This document shows positions 33,272-41,878 of a stretch of 64,000 nt of DNA, piece after piece (the first letter of the stretch is position 1; each line of letters starts with the position of its first letter). Origin of the DNA: Clostridium neonatale (lineage in GTDB: Bacteria; Bacillota; Clostridia; Clostridiales; Clostridiaceae); NCBI RefSeq assembly GCF_001458595.1, contig NZ_LN890328.1, positions 1,063,737-1,127,736 on the forward strand, read 5' to 3'. Both the position numbers and the translations under genes were made by a program. A model generated the notes under the pieces. That model had not been told where the DNA came from. It was given only the letters and a program-made list of their open reading frames with translations, and did no database searches.

Positions 33272-34681
33272 TTATTCAACTAATTTTTTCTTACCTAATA
33301 CTACTGTTAATATAAAAGGGACAACTATTGCTATTATCATGCATATAGCAAACATTAACATATGTTTAGGTTGAATTGAAAGAATTCCTGGAATACCTCC
33401 AACCCCAATTGAATTTGCCATAACTCCACTTGAAACTGATACAATTGCTGCTACCGCTGAACCTGTCATTCCTGCTAGAAATGGAAATCTATATTTAAGA
33501 TTTATACCAAATAAAGCTGGTTCAGTTACACCTAAATATGCTGAAATACATGCTGGAATTGAAATCTGTTTTGCTTCTTCATTTTTTCTTTGAAGATAAA
33601 TCATTGCTAAAACTGCTGAACCTTGAGCGATATTTGACAAAGCAATCATTGGCCATAAAGATGTCCCACCAAATTCAGCCATGAGTTGAAGATCTATTGC
33701 ATTAGTCATATGGTGTAATCCTGTTATAACAAGTGGTGCATAAAGGAACCCAAATACTGCTGCAAATATACTTCCAAATGATGAAGTTAGTCCACCATAA
33801 ACAATTTTAGAAACCCATGCTCCTATTGCCCAACCTATAGGTCCAAGTACAACATGAGCTATTAATACAGTTGGCACTAATGCTAGAAATGGAACTAAAA
33901 TCATTGAAATAGAATCAGGTACTATTTTTCTAACAGCTCTTTCAAGATATACTAATACAAAGCCTGCAAGAATTGCTGGTATTACTTGTGCTTGATATCC
34001 AATCATATTTACTTTTGCAAAGCCAAAATCCCAATAAGGAATGCTTTCTGCACCTGCAACTGAATAAGCATTTAAAAGCTGGGGTGATACTAAAGTAATA
34101 CCAAGAACTATACCAAGTATTTGTGTTGTCCCCATCTTTTTTGTTACAGCCCATGTTATTCCTACAGGTAAGAAGTGAAATATGGCTTCTCCTATTAACC
34201 ATAAAAAGCTATGAACTCCTGCCCAAAATTGAGATATTTCTATCAATGTTTTTGTGCCATCTTCAAACATTTTGATTTCACCAATTATATTTCTAAATCC
34301 TAATATAAGACCTCCAACGATTATTGCTGGTATTAATGGTGCAAATATTTCTGCTATATTAGCCATAACTTTTTGAATGAAGTTCATATTTGATTTAGCA
34401 GCATCCTTAACACTCTCTTTACTAACTCCTTCTACGCCTGCAACTTTTGTGAACTCGTTATAAAAATTGGCTACATCGTTCCCTATAATAACTTGAAATT
34501 GTCCTGCTTGAGTAAATGTACCTTTAACAGACTTTATTGCTTTAATTTTATCTTCATCAGCTAAAGAAGTGTTATTTAATACAAATCTCATTCTTGTCGC
34601 ACAGTGAGATACTGCACCTATATTTTCTTTTCCACCGATATACTCTAATAATTGTTTAACATCATTGTTATAATTCACCAT
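33272..34681 (-). CDS. treP: PTS trehalose transporter subunit IIBC
   Basis: This protein imports trehalose and phosphorylates it. Residues 1-90 are the EIIB domain with the phospho-acceptor Cys27 in IGAVSHCATRMRF; residues 100-469 are the EIIC channel with about ten membrane helices (for example LIPAIIVGGLILGF, LGPIGWAIGAWVSK and GVTEPALFGINLKYRFPF, where GVTEPALFG is the substrate-site motif). No IIA domain or iia gene is nearby, so phosphate must come from a glucose-type IIA elsewhere in the genome. It leads the tre operon, behind a promoter with two dyads. Length 469 is usual for a trehalose IIBC. Confidence 0.94.
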   Translation of the reverse strand: MVNYNNDVKQLLEYIGGKENIGAVSHCATRMRFVLNNTSLADEDKIKAIKSVKGTFTQAGQFQVIIGNDVANFYNEFTKVAGVEGVSKESVKDAAKSNMNFIQKVMANIAEIFAPLIPAIIVGGLILGFRNIIGEIKMFEDGTKTLIEISQFWAGVHSFLWLIGEAIFHFLPVGITWAVTKKMGTTQILGIVLGITLVSPQLLNAYSVAGAESIPYWDFGFAKVNMIGYQAQVIPAILAGFVLVYLERAVRKIVPDSISMILVPFLALVPTVLIAHVVLGPIGWAIGAWVSKIVYGGLTSSFGSIFAAVFGFLYAPLVITGLHHMTNAIDLQLMAEFGGTSLWPMIALSNIAQGSAVLAMIYLQRKNEEAKQISIPACISAYLGVTEPALFGINLKYRFPFLAGMTGSAVAAIVSVSSGVMANSIGVGGIPGILSIQPKHMLMFAICMIIAIVVPFILTVVLGKKKLVE

Positions 34682-34701
34682 AATCTTCTCCCCCTTCTTT
34701 T

Positions 34702-34756
34702 ACATATACGTATATGTTGTAAATACATAATAACTTATACGCATATGTATTGTCAA
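34702..34756 (-). promoter_or_regulatory. tre operon promoter with two TreR-type operators
   Basis: Minus strand: TTGACA at 34756-34751, 18-bp spacer, TATTAT at 34732-34727. ACTTATACGCATATGT (34733-34748) fills the spacer. ACATATACGTATATGT (34702-34717), a perfect 16-bp palindrome, lies just downstream. The sites share 14 of 16 bases and are 31 bp apart, three helical turns. Confidence 0.82.
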
Positions 34757-34835
34757 TGTTTTCATAAAACTTTTTTTAATTTAAATTTTTTTTATAAAGC
34801 CTAATACTAAGTATTTTCAAAACTTTAAATAATAA

Positions 34836-34862
34836 AAGAATAAGATCAATCCTCTTATTCTT
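34836..34862 (-). terminator. Terminator after the methyltransferase gene
   Basis: Perfect 10-bp arms AAGAATAAGA/TCTTATTCTT with a 7-nt loop. The minus strand continues TTTTATTATTT. Confidence 0.8.
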
Positions 34863-34911
34863 CTATTATTTATTAAACATATATAATTTTATAAACTTGT
34901 ATTATTAATGC

Positions 34912-35601
34912 TTATTTTATTGCATAAAATCCAGCCTGCATTTGTGAAACAAAAAATACTTCGCAATATTTAAATCCAGCTTTCCTTAATAAGGCTATAT
35001 GATCTAATATAGTAATAGGATAATATGCTTTATCAAATCGCTTTTTGTGATTCTCAACTATCTCTTTACTCCTTCCAGAATTTAGCTGACATTCAGCCCA
35101 CCTATTTAACCCTATTTCAATTCCTTTATCACTTAATGGTTTAATATTTTCAAAGGTTATATATATCCCTCCCTTTTTCAATATTTCATAACAATTTTTA
35201 GTTGCTTCTTCACGTCTCTGCCGATTTAAATAATGGTGTACTTGAATTGCTGTAACTACATCAACACATCTATTTATAGTATTTTTTAAATTTTCAGAAG
35301 AACATCCTGATATAAATTCAATTCTATCAGAAAAATTTTTTAATTTATTCTTTGCTATATTAATCATATTATCATTGCAATCACTTAAAATAAATTTAGT
35401 ATTCTTAAATATATTATTTGCAATTTCTACAAAATTACCTGTACCACATCCTGTATCAAGCCATATTTCACAGTCATTCTTATATGATTGTACTAAATCA
35501 ATAGTTTCTTTATAAAACAATTCATAATATTGAATTGTTTTATATATATTTCTATCATATTCTTTTGAATTATGTGCGGTTTTATTATCAATTATATTCA
35601 C
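34912..35601 (-). CDS. Class I SAM-dependent methyltransferase
   Basis: The 229-residue protein has a Rossmann-type methyltransferase fold. Motif I is IWLDTGCGTGNFVEIA (residues 47-62), followed by the acidic residue that binds the SAM ribose in FILSDCNDNMI. DVVTAIQVHHYLNRQRR is motif IV with a following helix, and LKKGGIYITFENI is the post-motif strand. The substrate is unknown; small-molecule methylation is the default expectation for this group. The start is GTG with AAAGG 10 nt upstream. It is divergently transcribed from a LysR regulator gene about 180 bp away, which may control it. Confidence 0.87.
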   Translation of the reverse strand: MNIIDNKTAHNSKEYDRNIYKTIQYYELFYKETIDLVQSYKNDCEIWLDTGCGTGNFVEIANNIFKNTKFILSDCNDNMINIAKNKLKNFSDRIEFISGCSSENLKNTINRCVDVVTAIQVHHYLNRQRREEATKNCYEILKKGGIYITFENIKPLSDKGIEIGLNRWAECQLNSGRSKEIVENHKKRFDKAYYPITILDHIALLRKAGFKYCEVFFVSQMQAGFYAIK

Positions 35602-35712
35602 ATTTTAAATACCTTTCTGCATAAGCGTTAATTTAGTTAGTTCGTCTAAATGTTTTATATGATTTTTCATACTCATTATTAGTCATTAATACAATCTTAT
35701 ACATATTATTGG

Positions 35713-35767
35713 TATAATAGAAATATCAATAATTCATATAATGTATAACTTATGGTTATACATTATA
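35713..35767 (+). promoter_or_regulatory. LysR-gene promoter and 13-bp-arm palindrome
   Basis: TATAAT at 35713-35718 is followed by a palindrome with perfect 13-bp arms TATAATGTATAAC (35737-35749) and 35755-35767, spacer TTATG. It contains a T-N11-A dyad typical of LysR sites. Placed downstream of the -10 it would block transcription, implying autorepression. Confidence 0.65.
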
Positions 35768-35784
35768 ATGTGAGGGAGCCTTAT

Positions 35785-36687
35785 ATGAACATTAATTTAG
35801 AATACTATAAAATTTTCTATACAGTTGCAAAATGCAACAATATCTCTGATGCAGCTGACAAGCTTTTTATAAGTCAGCCTGCAGTTAGTAAAAGTATTAA
35901 AAAACTTGAAGAAATGCTTTCTATAAAACTGTTTTACCGCAAGTCACGAGGTGTTGCCTTAACAAAAGAAGGAGCATATCTCTTAGAATATGTAGAAAAA
36001 GCTTTAACAAGCTTAAATGATGGTGAAAAATTAATTGATAAATTAAAAACTCGAGAAACTGGAAATATAAAAATTGGCGTCAGTACTACTCTTGGAAAAC
36101 ATTATTTAGTTCCAAGATTAAAGAATTTTATAAGTTTATATCCTAATATAAAAATAATTATAATAAACAAAAGTGCTCAAGAAACATTAAAATTAATTGA
36201 AAACAATATAATAGACATTGGAATAGTAAGCAATTTAGTTTCATATGAGAAATTTAATTATAAAAGATTATATGAAATTCATGATATATTTGTCTCTGGT
36301 CCAGAATTTTCAAAATATAAGAATATTAATACATTTAACGATTTAACTAAATTATCATCACTTATTTTATTAGAAAAACATAATATTTCAAGAATGTATT
36401 TAGATAGTTTCTTTAAAATAAATTCTGTAGAATTGAATCCTACAATGGAAATTGACAATATGGATTTATTAATTGAGCTTACCAAATTAAACTTAGGCGT
36501 TTCATGTACAATTGAAGAATTTGTCTCTAAAGAGGTTAAGACAGGTGCATTAGTGAAAATTGATTCACTTCCTACGCTTCCTAAAAGACATATAATTATG
36601 ATTTCAAATAAAAATTTTTCTTTATCTTTAGCAGCACAAAGTTTTTGGGATTGTTTGTCTAATAACTGTTTTAACTTTTTAATATAA
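35785..36687 (+). CDS. LysR family transcriptional regulator
   Basis: The 300-residue protein begins MNINLEYYKIFYTVAKCNNISDAADKL, then SQPAVSKSIKKLEEMLSIKLFYR, the LysR helix-turn-helix, followed by a periplasmic-binding-like effector domain starting near residue 90 (GNIKIGVSTTLGKHYLVPRL). I start at ATG 35785, with GAGGGAG 7 nt upstream; an in-frame ATG at 35752 lies inside the palindromic operator. The effector is unknown. The divergent methyltransferase gene is the natural regulatory target. A perfect 18-bp-arm terminator follows. Confidence 0.92.
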   Translation: MNINLEYYKIFYTVAKCNNISDAADKLFISQPAVSKSIKKLEEMLSIKLFYRKSRGVALTKEGAYLLEYVEKALTSLNDGEKLIDKLKTRETGNIKIGVSTTLGKHYLVPRLKNFISLYPNIKIIIINKSAQETLKLIENNIIDIGIVSNLVSYEKFNYKRLYEIHDIFVSGPEFSKYKNINTFNDLTKLSSLILLEKHNISRMYLDSFFKINSVELNPTMEIDNMDLLIELTKLNLGVSCTIEEFVSKEVKTGALVKIDSLPTLPKRHIIMISNKNFSLSLAAQSFWDCLSNNCFNFLI

Positions 36688-36750
36688 GTTGAATAATTCA
36701 AATATCTTTAGAATTTGATAAATTTATACAATATAAGTAATTACATAGAA

Positions 36751-36798
36751 AATAAGAAATGCTTAAATTTATAAATATTTAAGCATTTCTTATTTTTT
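36751..36798. terminator. Terminator after LysR gene (bidirectional)
   Basis: Perfect 18-bp arms AATAAGAAATGCTTAAAT (36751-36768) and 36777-36794, followed by TTTT. Confidence 0.9.
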
Positions 36799-36885
36799 AT
36801 AAAATCTTTTTTTAAAATCTAAATTAACTTCTACTTCAAACTGATCTGAAATAATGATTTTTTCTGGATTAAATACAACTTTATA
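36790..36885 (-). pseudogene. C-terminal gene remnant (31 codons)
   Basis: A minus-strand frame without start codon, bounded upstream by an in-frame TAA at 36888-36886, encodes 31 residues including KVVFNPEKIIISDQFEVEV and ends at a TAA (36792-36790) inside the LysR terminator. The composition is protein-like, and 'NPEKIII' resembles the C-terminal strand of ROK-type sugar kinases, but this is a weak match. It is most simply the tail of a deleted gene left 3' of the rsiV-like gene. Confidence 0.4.
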
Positions 36886-36930
36886 TTAATTAGCAGATAT
36901 ATTTTTATTAGTAGTATTAAATCTATTCTT

Positions 36931-37788
36931 TTATTTTGTTATTTCAAATTCTTGCATTCCCATAAATCCAGGTGCAACTTCATACTTATCAAATACAATT
37001 ACAGGATTTTTTGATGAATTTAAGTAAAACTTTGTATTTTCATCAATAGAAGTGAAGCCTCCTTTTTCTTCAGAAAAATACACAATATTCAGATCTGCCT
37101 CACTTTTTTCCTTCATTTGTTTTTTTATGCTTTCATTTGCAATCTCTATATAGTTATCACCAAGAATATCTTTTAGTGTAAGTTCTTTATTATTTTTTAT
37201 ATCTAAGTTATAGTAATTATTTAATCCATATGCACTAACCCAGCTTTCTGTACCTGTTATTACAAATGAAACAATATCTTCATCTTGATACTTTACATCA
37301 TATCCAACATTAACCTTTATGTTATGCTTAGCAAATTCTTCTTCTGTCCCGCCAGTTGCTATGAAAGCCTTTTTATATTCTTGTATTCTTTCATCAGCTT
37401 CTTTTACATAGCTGTCTATTTTTTCTTGTATTAAACTATTAACATCTTTAGCTTTTTCTGAATCTATTGCTGGAACTTCAACTTTTATGTTCCTATCTTT
37501 ATTTTTATCTTCATATGAACGTACTGTTAATACTTTCATTACATTTCCTATAATAGGTATATTTTGCATTGTATCTGCAAATACTTCACTAGTATTTACT
37601 CCTATTAATATTGCTAATACGAATGCTGCTGCAATGGTTGTTAAATACTTTATATAGTTCTTCTTTTTCATTGGGACCACCTTATTTTTTCCTTCTTCAT
37701 TTTTTATACATTTGTCTATAATCAAACTTAATTCATTAGGAATTTTAATGGATTCATATATTTTCTTTGCATCTTTTAATTCATTCAT
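36931..37788 (-). CDS. RsiV-like anti-sigma factor (DUF3298)
   Basis: The 285-residue protein has a short cytoplasmic N-terminal part (residues 1-45) that would hold the sigma factor, and one membrane helix (YLTTIAAAFVLAILIGV, about residues 49-65). Its extracellular domain contains VEVPAIDSEKAKDVNSLIQEKIDSYVKEA and YYNLDIKNNKELTLKDILGDNY, the DUF4163/DUF3298 pattern of RsiV. In Bacillus and C. difficile, RsiV binds lysozyme and is then proteolysed to free SigV. It starts 3 bp after the sigma gene, so the two are translationally coupled. By analogy this module would sense lysozyme or another wall stress; that role is inferred. Confidence 0.87.
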   Translation of the reverse strand: MNELKDAKKIYESIKIPNELSLIIDKCIKNEEGKNKVVPMKKKNYIKYLTTIAAAFVLAILIGVNTSEVFADTMQNIPIIGNVMKVLTVRSYEDKNKDRNIKVEVPAIDSEKAKDVNSLIQEKIDSYVKEADERIQEYKKAFIATGGTEEEFAKHNIKVNVGYDVKYQDEDIVSFVITGTESWVSAYGLNNYYNLDIKNNKELTLKDILGDNYIEIANESIKKQMKEKSEADLNIVYFSEEKGGFTSIDENTKFYLNSSKNPVIVFDKYEVAPGFMGMQEFEITK

Positions 37789-37791
37789 AAA

Positions 37792-38277
37792 TCATACCTC
37801 CTTAACTAGAAGTTTTAGTTTTTTTAATCCAGAATATAATCGCGTTTTCACAGTATTTAAATTTGTATCTGTTATTTCAGATATTTCTTTTAAAGTCATT
37901 TCTTCATAATAATGAAGCATTATAACTGTTTTTATATCTTCTGATAATTTATCTATTGCATTATATAATTCAATTCCTTTATAATAAGCTTCCTCATGAT
38001 ATATATCTTTTTTTACATTCTCTTTTTCGTATAAAAGCTCCTTTTGAGCTTTCTTTATATACGCTAAACATTCATTAACTAATACCCTATAAAACCATGT
38101 TTTAATATAGTCTATATTTTTTATAGTATTATATTTTTCTAAGGCTATGCAAACTGCATTCTGAACTATATCAAGTGATGAATCTTTATTCTTAGTATAA
38201 CTATAAGCTAAACGGTAAAACTTATCTTGATTATTTAAGATATAATGTACTACCTTTTCGTAATTATCATTTTTCAT
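37792..38277 (-). CDS. ECF sigma factor, SigV-like
   Basis: The 161-residue protein has the sigma-70 region 2 (FYRLAYSYTKNKDSSLDIVQNAVCIALEKYNTIKN, residues 20-55) and region 4 (MTLKEISEITDTNLNTVKTRLYSGLKKLK, residues 125-153), with no region 1 or 3, as in ECF factors. DIVQNA is the -10 recognition helix. Being coupled to an RsiV-type anti-sigma gene, it fits the SigV/CsfV group that controls lysozyme-resistance functions such as peptidoglycan modification. I could not identify a self-promoter with confidence. It is one of two such pairs that flank motAB. Confidence 0.9.
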   Translation of the reverse strand: MKNDNYEKVVHYILNNQDKFYRLAYSYTKNKDSSLDIVQNAVCIALEKYNTIKNIDYIKTWFYRVLVNECLAYIKKAQKELLYEKENVKKDIYHEEAYYKGIELYNAIDKLSEDIKTVIMLHYYEEMTLKEISEITDTNLNTVKTRLYSGLKKLKLLVKEV

Positions 38278-38435
38278 TTTAGTTACCCCTCCTCTTTTGA
38301 TAAATATAATTATTTAGCTATATAAATTGGCACCATATTTTATATAGTGTTTATACTATATAGATAAATAACTATTAAAAAAAGTTTGAATTATATAAAA
38401 TTTTTTTATTATATATTTATATTAATTTAGAATAA

Positions 38436-38475
38436 AAAAACAAGCAAACCTATATATAGTCTGCTTGTTTTTTTA
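38436..38475 (-). terminator. Terminator after motB
   Basis: Stem AACAAGCAAAC/GTCTGCTTGTT (one G-T pair) with A-run and T-run on the two sides. Confidence 0.85.
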
Positions 38476-38521
38476 TAATATATATTTTTTTATAAGTCAT
38501 TATAAATAAAATTAATACTCT

Positions 38522-39265
38522 TTAACTATTAGTTTCTGATACATTATATTTACTATTCAATATAACAATATCAACTCTTCTATTTTGAGCTCTACCATCT
38601 TCACTGTCATTTGATTGTAATGGCCTATATTCTCCATAACCTACTGCTGATACTCTGTTTGGATTTATATTTCCATCATTAACTAAAAATTCAGCAACAT
38701 TTGATGCTCTAATTGATGATAGCTGCCAGTTTGAATGATAAAGTTCATTACTTATAATTACATTATCAGTATGCCCTTCGATTCTTATATAATTGTCCAT
38801 TTCATTTAATACCTTTGATATTGACATTAAATCATTCTTAAAATCTTCTTTAACTATAGCTTGTCCAGTATCAAAAAATACATTATCACTAAAACTTATA
38901 CTAAGTCCTCTTTCTTCAATTGATGTAGTTATTCTTCCTTTTAGGTCAGAGTTTTCTACAATTTTATCAACTTGTGCTTTAACGTCTTCTAGTTTTTCTT
39001 CCTCAGTCTCTTCTCCTAAAGTACTATCAATTACTGGTCCACTTTCCCCGTCTATTACATCTTCACCTTTGGGACCAGAATTTTCAAATATTCCACTTAC
39101 ATAAAATGCTTGTCTAAAAGAATCTGATAGCTGCTTATATTTTTTACTATCTACATTAGATGATGCATACAGTATAACGAAAAGTGCCATAAGTAATGTT
39201 ATTAAATCTGAATATGTTAGTAGCCATCGTTCACTATTTTCAGGCTTTTCTTGTCTTTTTTTCAT
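38522..39265 (-). CDS. motB: Flagellar motor protein MotB
   Basis: MotB anchors the stator to peptidoglycan and provides the proton-binding Asp. The 247-residue product has a basic N-terminus, then one membrane helix carrying that Asp (TYSDLITLLMALFVILYA, Asp20). A plug/linker region follows (residues 45-120), then a C-terminal OmpA/PAL domain (residues 125-235) with the peptidoglycan-binding motifs FDTGQAIV, IEGHTDNV, SSIRASNVAEFL and NRRVDIVI. It follows motA by 17 bp. No flagellar structural genes occur in the window. Confidence 0.94.
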   Translation of the reverse strand: MKKRQEKPENSERWLLTYSDLITLLMALFVILYASSNVDSKKYKQLSDSFRQAFYVSGIFENSGPKGEDVIDGESGPVIDSTLGEETEEEKLEDVKAQVDKIVENSDLKGRITTSIEERGLSISFSDNVFFDTGQAIVKEDFKNDLMSISKVLNEMDNYIRIEGHTDNVIISNELYHSNWQLSSIRASNVAEFLVNDGNINPNRVSAVGYGEYRPLQSNDSEDGRAQNRRVDIVILNSKYNVSETNS

Positions 39266-39282
39266 AAAAACACCCCTCTAAA

Positions 39283-40056
39283 CTACTGTATATTAAATTT
39301 ATTTGCTTCTACATCTGTTAAGAAAGTTTGTAGTTTGCTTACAAGTACATTAGGGTTTATTCCTTGTTGTAAGAGGCATATTGCTTCAAGACATAATTCT
39401 CTTTCAATTATTTCTTCTCTATCATATACCTTTAGTTTATTTGCTACAGGTAACCATAGGAGATTTGCTGATGATATTCCATATAATGTAGCCATAAATG
39501 CAGATGCTATTTTAGGCCCTAAAACTGTTGGATCACTTAAATTACTAACAACTAATACAAGTCCCATAACTGTACCTATTATACCCATTGTAGGAGCATA
39601 TCCACCGGCAGCACTAAACATGTCTATTCCTGACTGATGACGCTCAGATATTTGCTCTATTTTAGTTTCTAAGATACTTCTTAGCTCTGTTAATTCAACA
39701 CCATCAGTAACCAGTTGTAATCCTACTTTTATAAAAGGATCTAACTCTGGCTTTGTAGATTCTGCTTCAAGTGATAATAAACCTTCTTTTCTAGTTTTTA
39801 TAGATAGATTATGAAAATATTCTATTTTTTGTTTTATATCGATATTTCTTTTTTTAAAAGCAATTCCCATGATCTTGAAAAATTTTTTTACTACTTTACT
39901 AGAACACGAAACCCCAACTGCTCCAAAAGTTCCTCCAAAAACAATAATCAATGCCGAAATCTGAATCAATGCTGCTGGCGATCCACCTTCCAACATAAAC
40001 CCACAAATTAAACTTCCGAATGCAAATAACAAACTTAATATGATAATAATATCCAT
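39283..40056 (-). CDS. motA: Flagellar motor protein MotA
   Basis: MotA surrounds MotB in the ion channel of the flagellar stator and drives the rotor through its cytoplasmic loop. The 257-residue product has four membrane segments: residues 3-22, 28-48, about 150-172 and 182-202. GGYAPTMGIIGTVMGLVLV is the signature of helices III-IV. The cytoplasmic loop holds charged residues that contact FliG. AAGGAGGAG precedes the ATG. motA and motB form a two-gene operon lying between two ECF sigma/anti-sigma pairs; whether those sigma factors act on it is unknown. Confidence 0.94.
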   Translation of the reverse strand: MDIIIILSLLFAFGSLICGFMLEGGSPAALIQISALIIVFGGTFGAVGVSCSSKVVKKFFKIMGIAFKKRNIDIKQKIEYFHNLSIKTRKEGLLSLEAESTKPELDPFIKVGLQLVTDGVELTELRSILETKIEQISERHQSGIDMFSAAGGYAPTMGIIGTVMGLVLVVSNLSDPTVLGPKIASAFMATLYGISSANLLWLPVANKLKVYDREEIIERELCLEAICLLQQGINPNVLVSKLQTFLTDVEANKFNIQ

Positions 40057-40368
40057 ATTATCTCCTCCTTTATACCTTACAATGTTTTAATAAAAATTTA
40101 AATATTTTCATTCAATTGATAATAGCACTTTATTCATCGGAGTATTGTTAAAGAAATGTTAATTTTTTGTTAAATAAGTTAAATTTTCAAGGTGATTGTT
40201 ATAAAATATTAGTTTTTTCTAAGCTTATTAACATTAAATAACAAAAATGAAGCATATGAAATTACTGATATTAAATCATCATATACTTCATTTTTATTAG
40301 AATAATATATAAGTAATTATAATTTTATACTTTTAAAATTATAACCATTAGATGAACATATAGTTCAT
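40057..40368. other. 312-bp gap between motA and an anti-sigma gene
   Basis: It contains the motA upstream region and, at 40243-40295, a terminator for the anti-sigma gene: arms of about 17 bp (AAAAATGAAGCATATGA and 40279-40295) with one mismatch. No further gene seen. Confidence 0.7.
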
Positions 40369-41400
40369 TTAGTTAATACTCTTAATCATATCAATTAAAT
40401 CATTTTCGTTAATGCCATTTGGACTATAAATAGAATATGAGGCATTTTCATCAGTCCAACTAGATTCATTAATTAAATTATTATCATATCCTTTTACAGC
40501 TACACTTATTTCATTTATATTAATCTTCTTTTCAAATGGATATATAGTATATTCTTCAGGTTTATTTTCTTTATTATTTTCAATTGTAAAAGTTAGTTCA
40601 TTTTCAGCAGTTTTATAATCTATTTTTACTGTATTGTTAGAAATGACGCTTATATTGTCAATATTAAATCCTTCTGGAATATTTTTTAGCGTTTTAAATT
40701 TAAATCCAACTTCATTTTCAGCATCTTCTATTGTATTTACCTGTTTAATATTAGAAGCTTCTTCTTTTAACATACTTCTTTCTAATCCTGCATCATATGA
40801 AGCTACAGATATTTCATCATTTTTTTCTGAACTATTTTCAGAAGTATCAACTTCCTTACTCTTTGCAGTTTCCTTATTATTATCATGTTTTTCAATATTT
40901 TCATTTAAAGATTCATTTGCTTCACTAATTTCTTTTTCAGGTATTTCTATAATATTATTTTTTGAATCTGAATTTTTAATCAAAGGTGAATTAGATTTAT
41001 CATTATTTTTTATATCTTCATTTTTAACATTTGAAGGAGAATTGCTTTCATTTTTTATAGTATCTTTCTTAGTATTTTTATTTAAGTCTTTACTATCTGC
41101 ATTTGTCTTTTCTGTATTATTATTTAAGTCTTCATTGTGCTTCATTTCTATATTCTTAGTATTTTTATTATTTTCAAGACCAAATATCTTTAAGAAAAAT
41201 CCTCTTAAATTTATGCATATCAATATACTTAGGCAAGCTACAAGTGTTCCCATGGATCTTTTATATAATCTATTTTTATTATTTTTCTTAATTACAAATT
41301 GCTTGTCCGAATTAATAGTATTATGTAATATTCTATTTTTTACTTCTTCACTCATGAAAACTGAATCCATTTGTTCTTTGTACTTCTTACTCAAAATCAT
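40369..41400 (-). CDS. Putative anti-sigma factor with DUF4367-like domain
   Basis: The 343-residue protein has a cytoplasmic N-terminal part (residues 1-48, including SEEVKNRILHN, similar to sigma-binding helices) and a membrane helix (RSMGTLVACLSILICINL, about residues 49-66). A long low-complexity Asn/Lys/Glu/Ser linker follows (residues 75-205). The C-terminal domain resembles DUF4367 (FKTLKNIPEGFNIDNISVI and NDLIDMIKSIN). It overlaps the preceding ECF sigma gene by 14 bp, the usual coupling of sigma and anti-sigma genes. The linker would let the outer domain reach through the cell wall. The signal sensed is unknown. Confidence 0.78.
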   Translation of the reverse strand: MILSKKYKEQMDSVFMSEEVKNRILHNTINSDKQFVIKKNNKNRLYKRSMGTLVACLSILICINLRGFFLKIFGLENNKNTKNIEMKHNEDLNNNTEKTNADSKDLNKNTKKDTIKNESNSPSNVKNEDIKNNDKSNSPLIKNSDSKNNIIEIPEKEISEANESLNENIEKHDNNKETAKSKEVDTSENSSEKNDEISVASYDAGLERSMLKEEASNIKQVNTIEDAENEVGFKFKTLKNIPEGFNIDNISVISNNTVKIDYKTAENELTFTIENNKENKPEEYTIYPFEKKININEISVAVKGYDNNLINESSWTDENASYSIYSPNGINENDLIDMIKSIN

Positions 41401-41878
41401 ATTCCTCCTTTAATGATTTTTTTAGAATATTTCTTGCTCTATGTAATAATGAGCGTACCGTTGATTCTTTTTGGTTTGTTATTTCTGATATTTCTGCTGT
41501 CTTATATCCTTCATAATAATACAAAAATATTATTTCTCTATATTTTACTGGCAGCTTCATAACAGCATCGAGAACAGTAGTATCTTTGTACTCATCATAA
41601 TATGGCATTTCTATCAACTCTTCTTTTTTCTTAAACCATGAAGACTTAAGTTTATTTTTGCAAATATTTCGCGTAACACAAATAAGCCATGATTTTTTAT
41701 GATCATTATTTTCAAATATATCGATATTTTTTAATAATTGTATAAAAACTTCTTGAACTATATCCTCTGCATCATGCATATTTTTCATATATGAATATGC
41801 AAGTCTATACAATGTGTTTCCATAAGTTTCTAAATCTTTAGAAATAATTTCATCCGTACGCAATGAAACATCATTCAT
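41387..41878 (-). CDS. ECF sigma factor
   Basis: Region 2 (LYRLAYSYMKNMHDAEDIVQEVFIQLLKN) and region 4 (YYEGYKTAEISEITNQKESTVRSLLHRARNILKK) are clear, giving an ECF-type sigma of 163 residues. I start at ATG 41878, which has AGGATGAG before it; the ATG at 41887 lies directly against the ribosome site. The stop overlaps the start of the putative anti-sigma gene by 14 bp. This second sigma/anti-sigma pair differs in its anti-sigma output domain from the RsiV-type pair at 36.9-38.3 kb, so the two should respond to different signals. Confidence 0.9.
   Translation of the reverse strand: MNDVSLRTDEIISKDLETYGNTLYRLAYSYMKNMHDAEDIVQEVFIQLLKNIDIFENNDHKKSWLICVTRNICKNKLKSSWFKKKEELIEMPYYDEYKDTTVLDAVMKLPVKYREIIFLYYYEGYKTAEISEITNQKESTVRSLLHRARNILKKSLKEEYDFE

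Noticed and set aside
40634-41413. Plus-strand frame of 259 codons rich in Leu, Phe and Ser
   Set aside because: It is the complement of the low-complexity Asn/Lys/Glu anti-sigma gene; the hydrophobic look is a mirror effect of that codon content.
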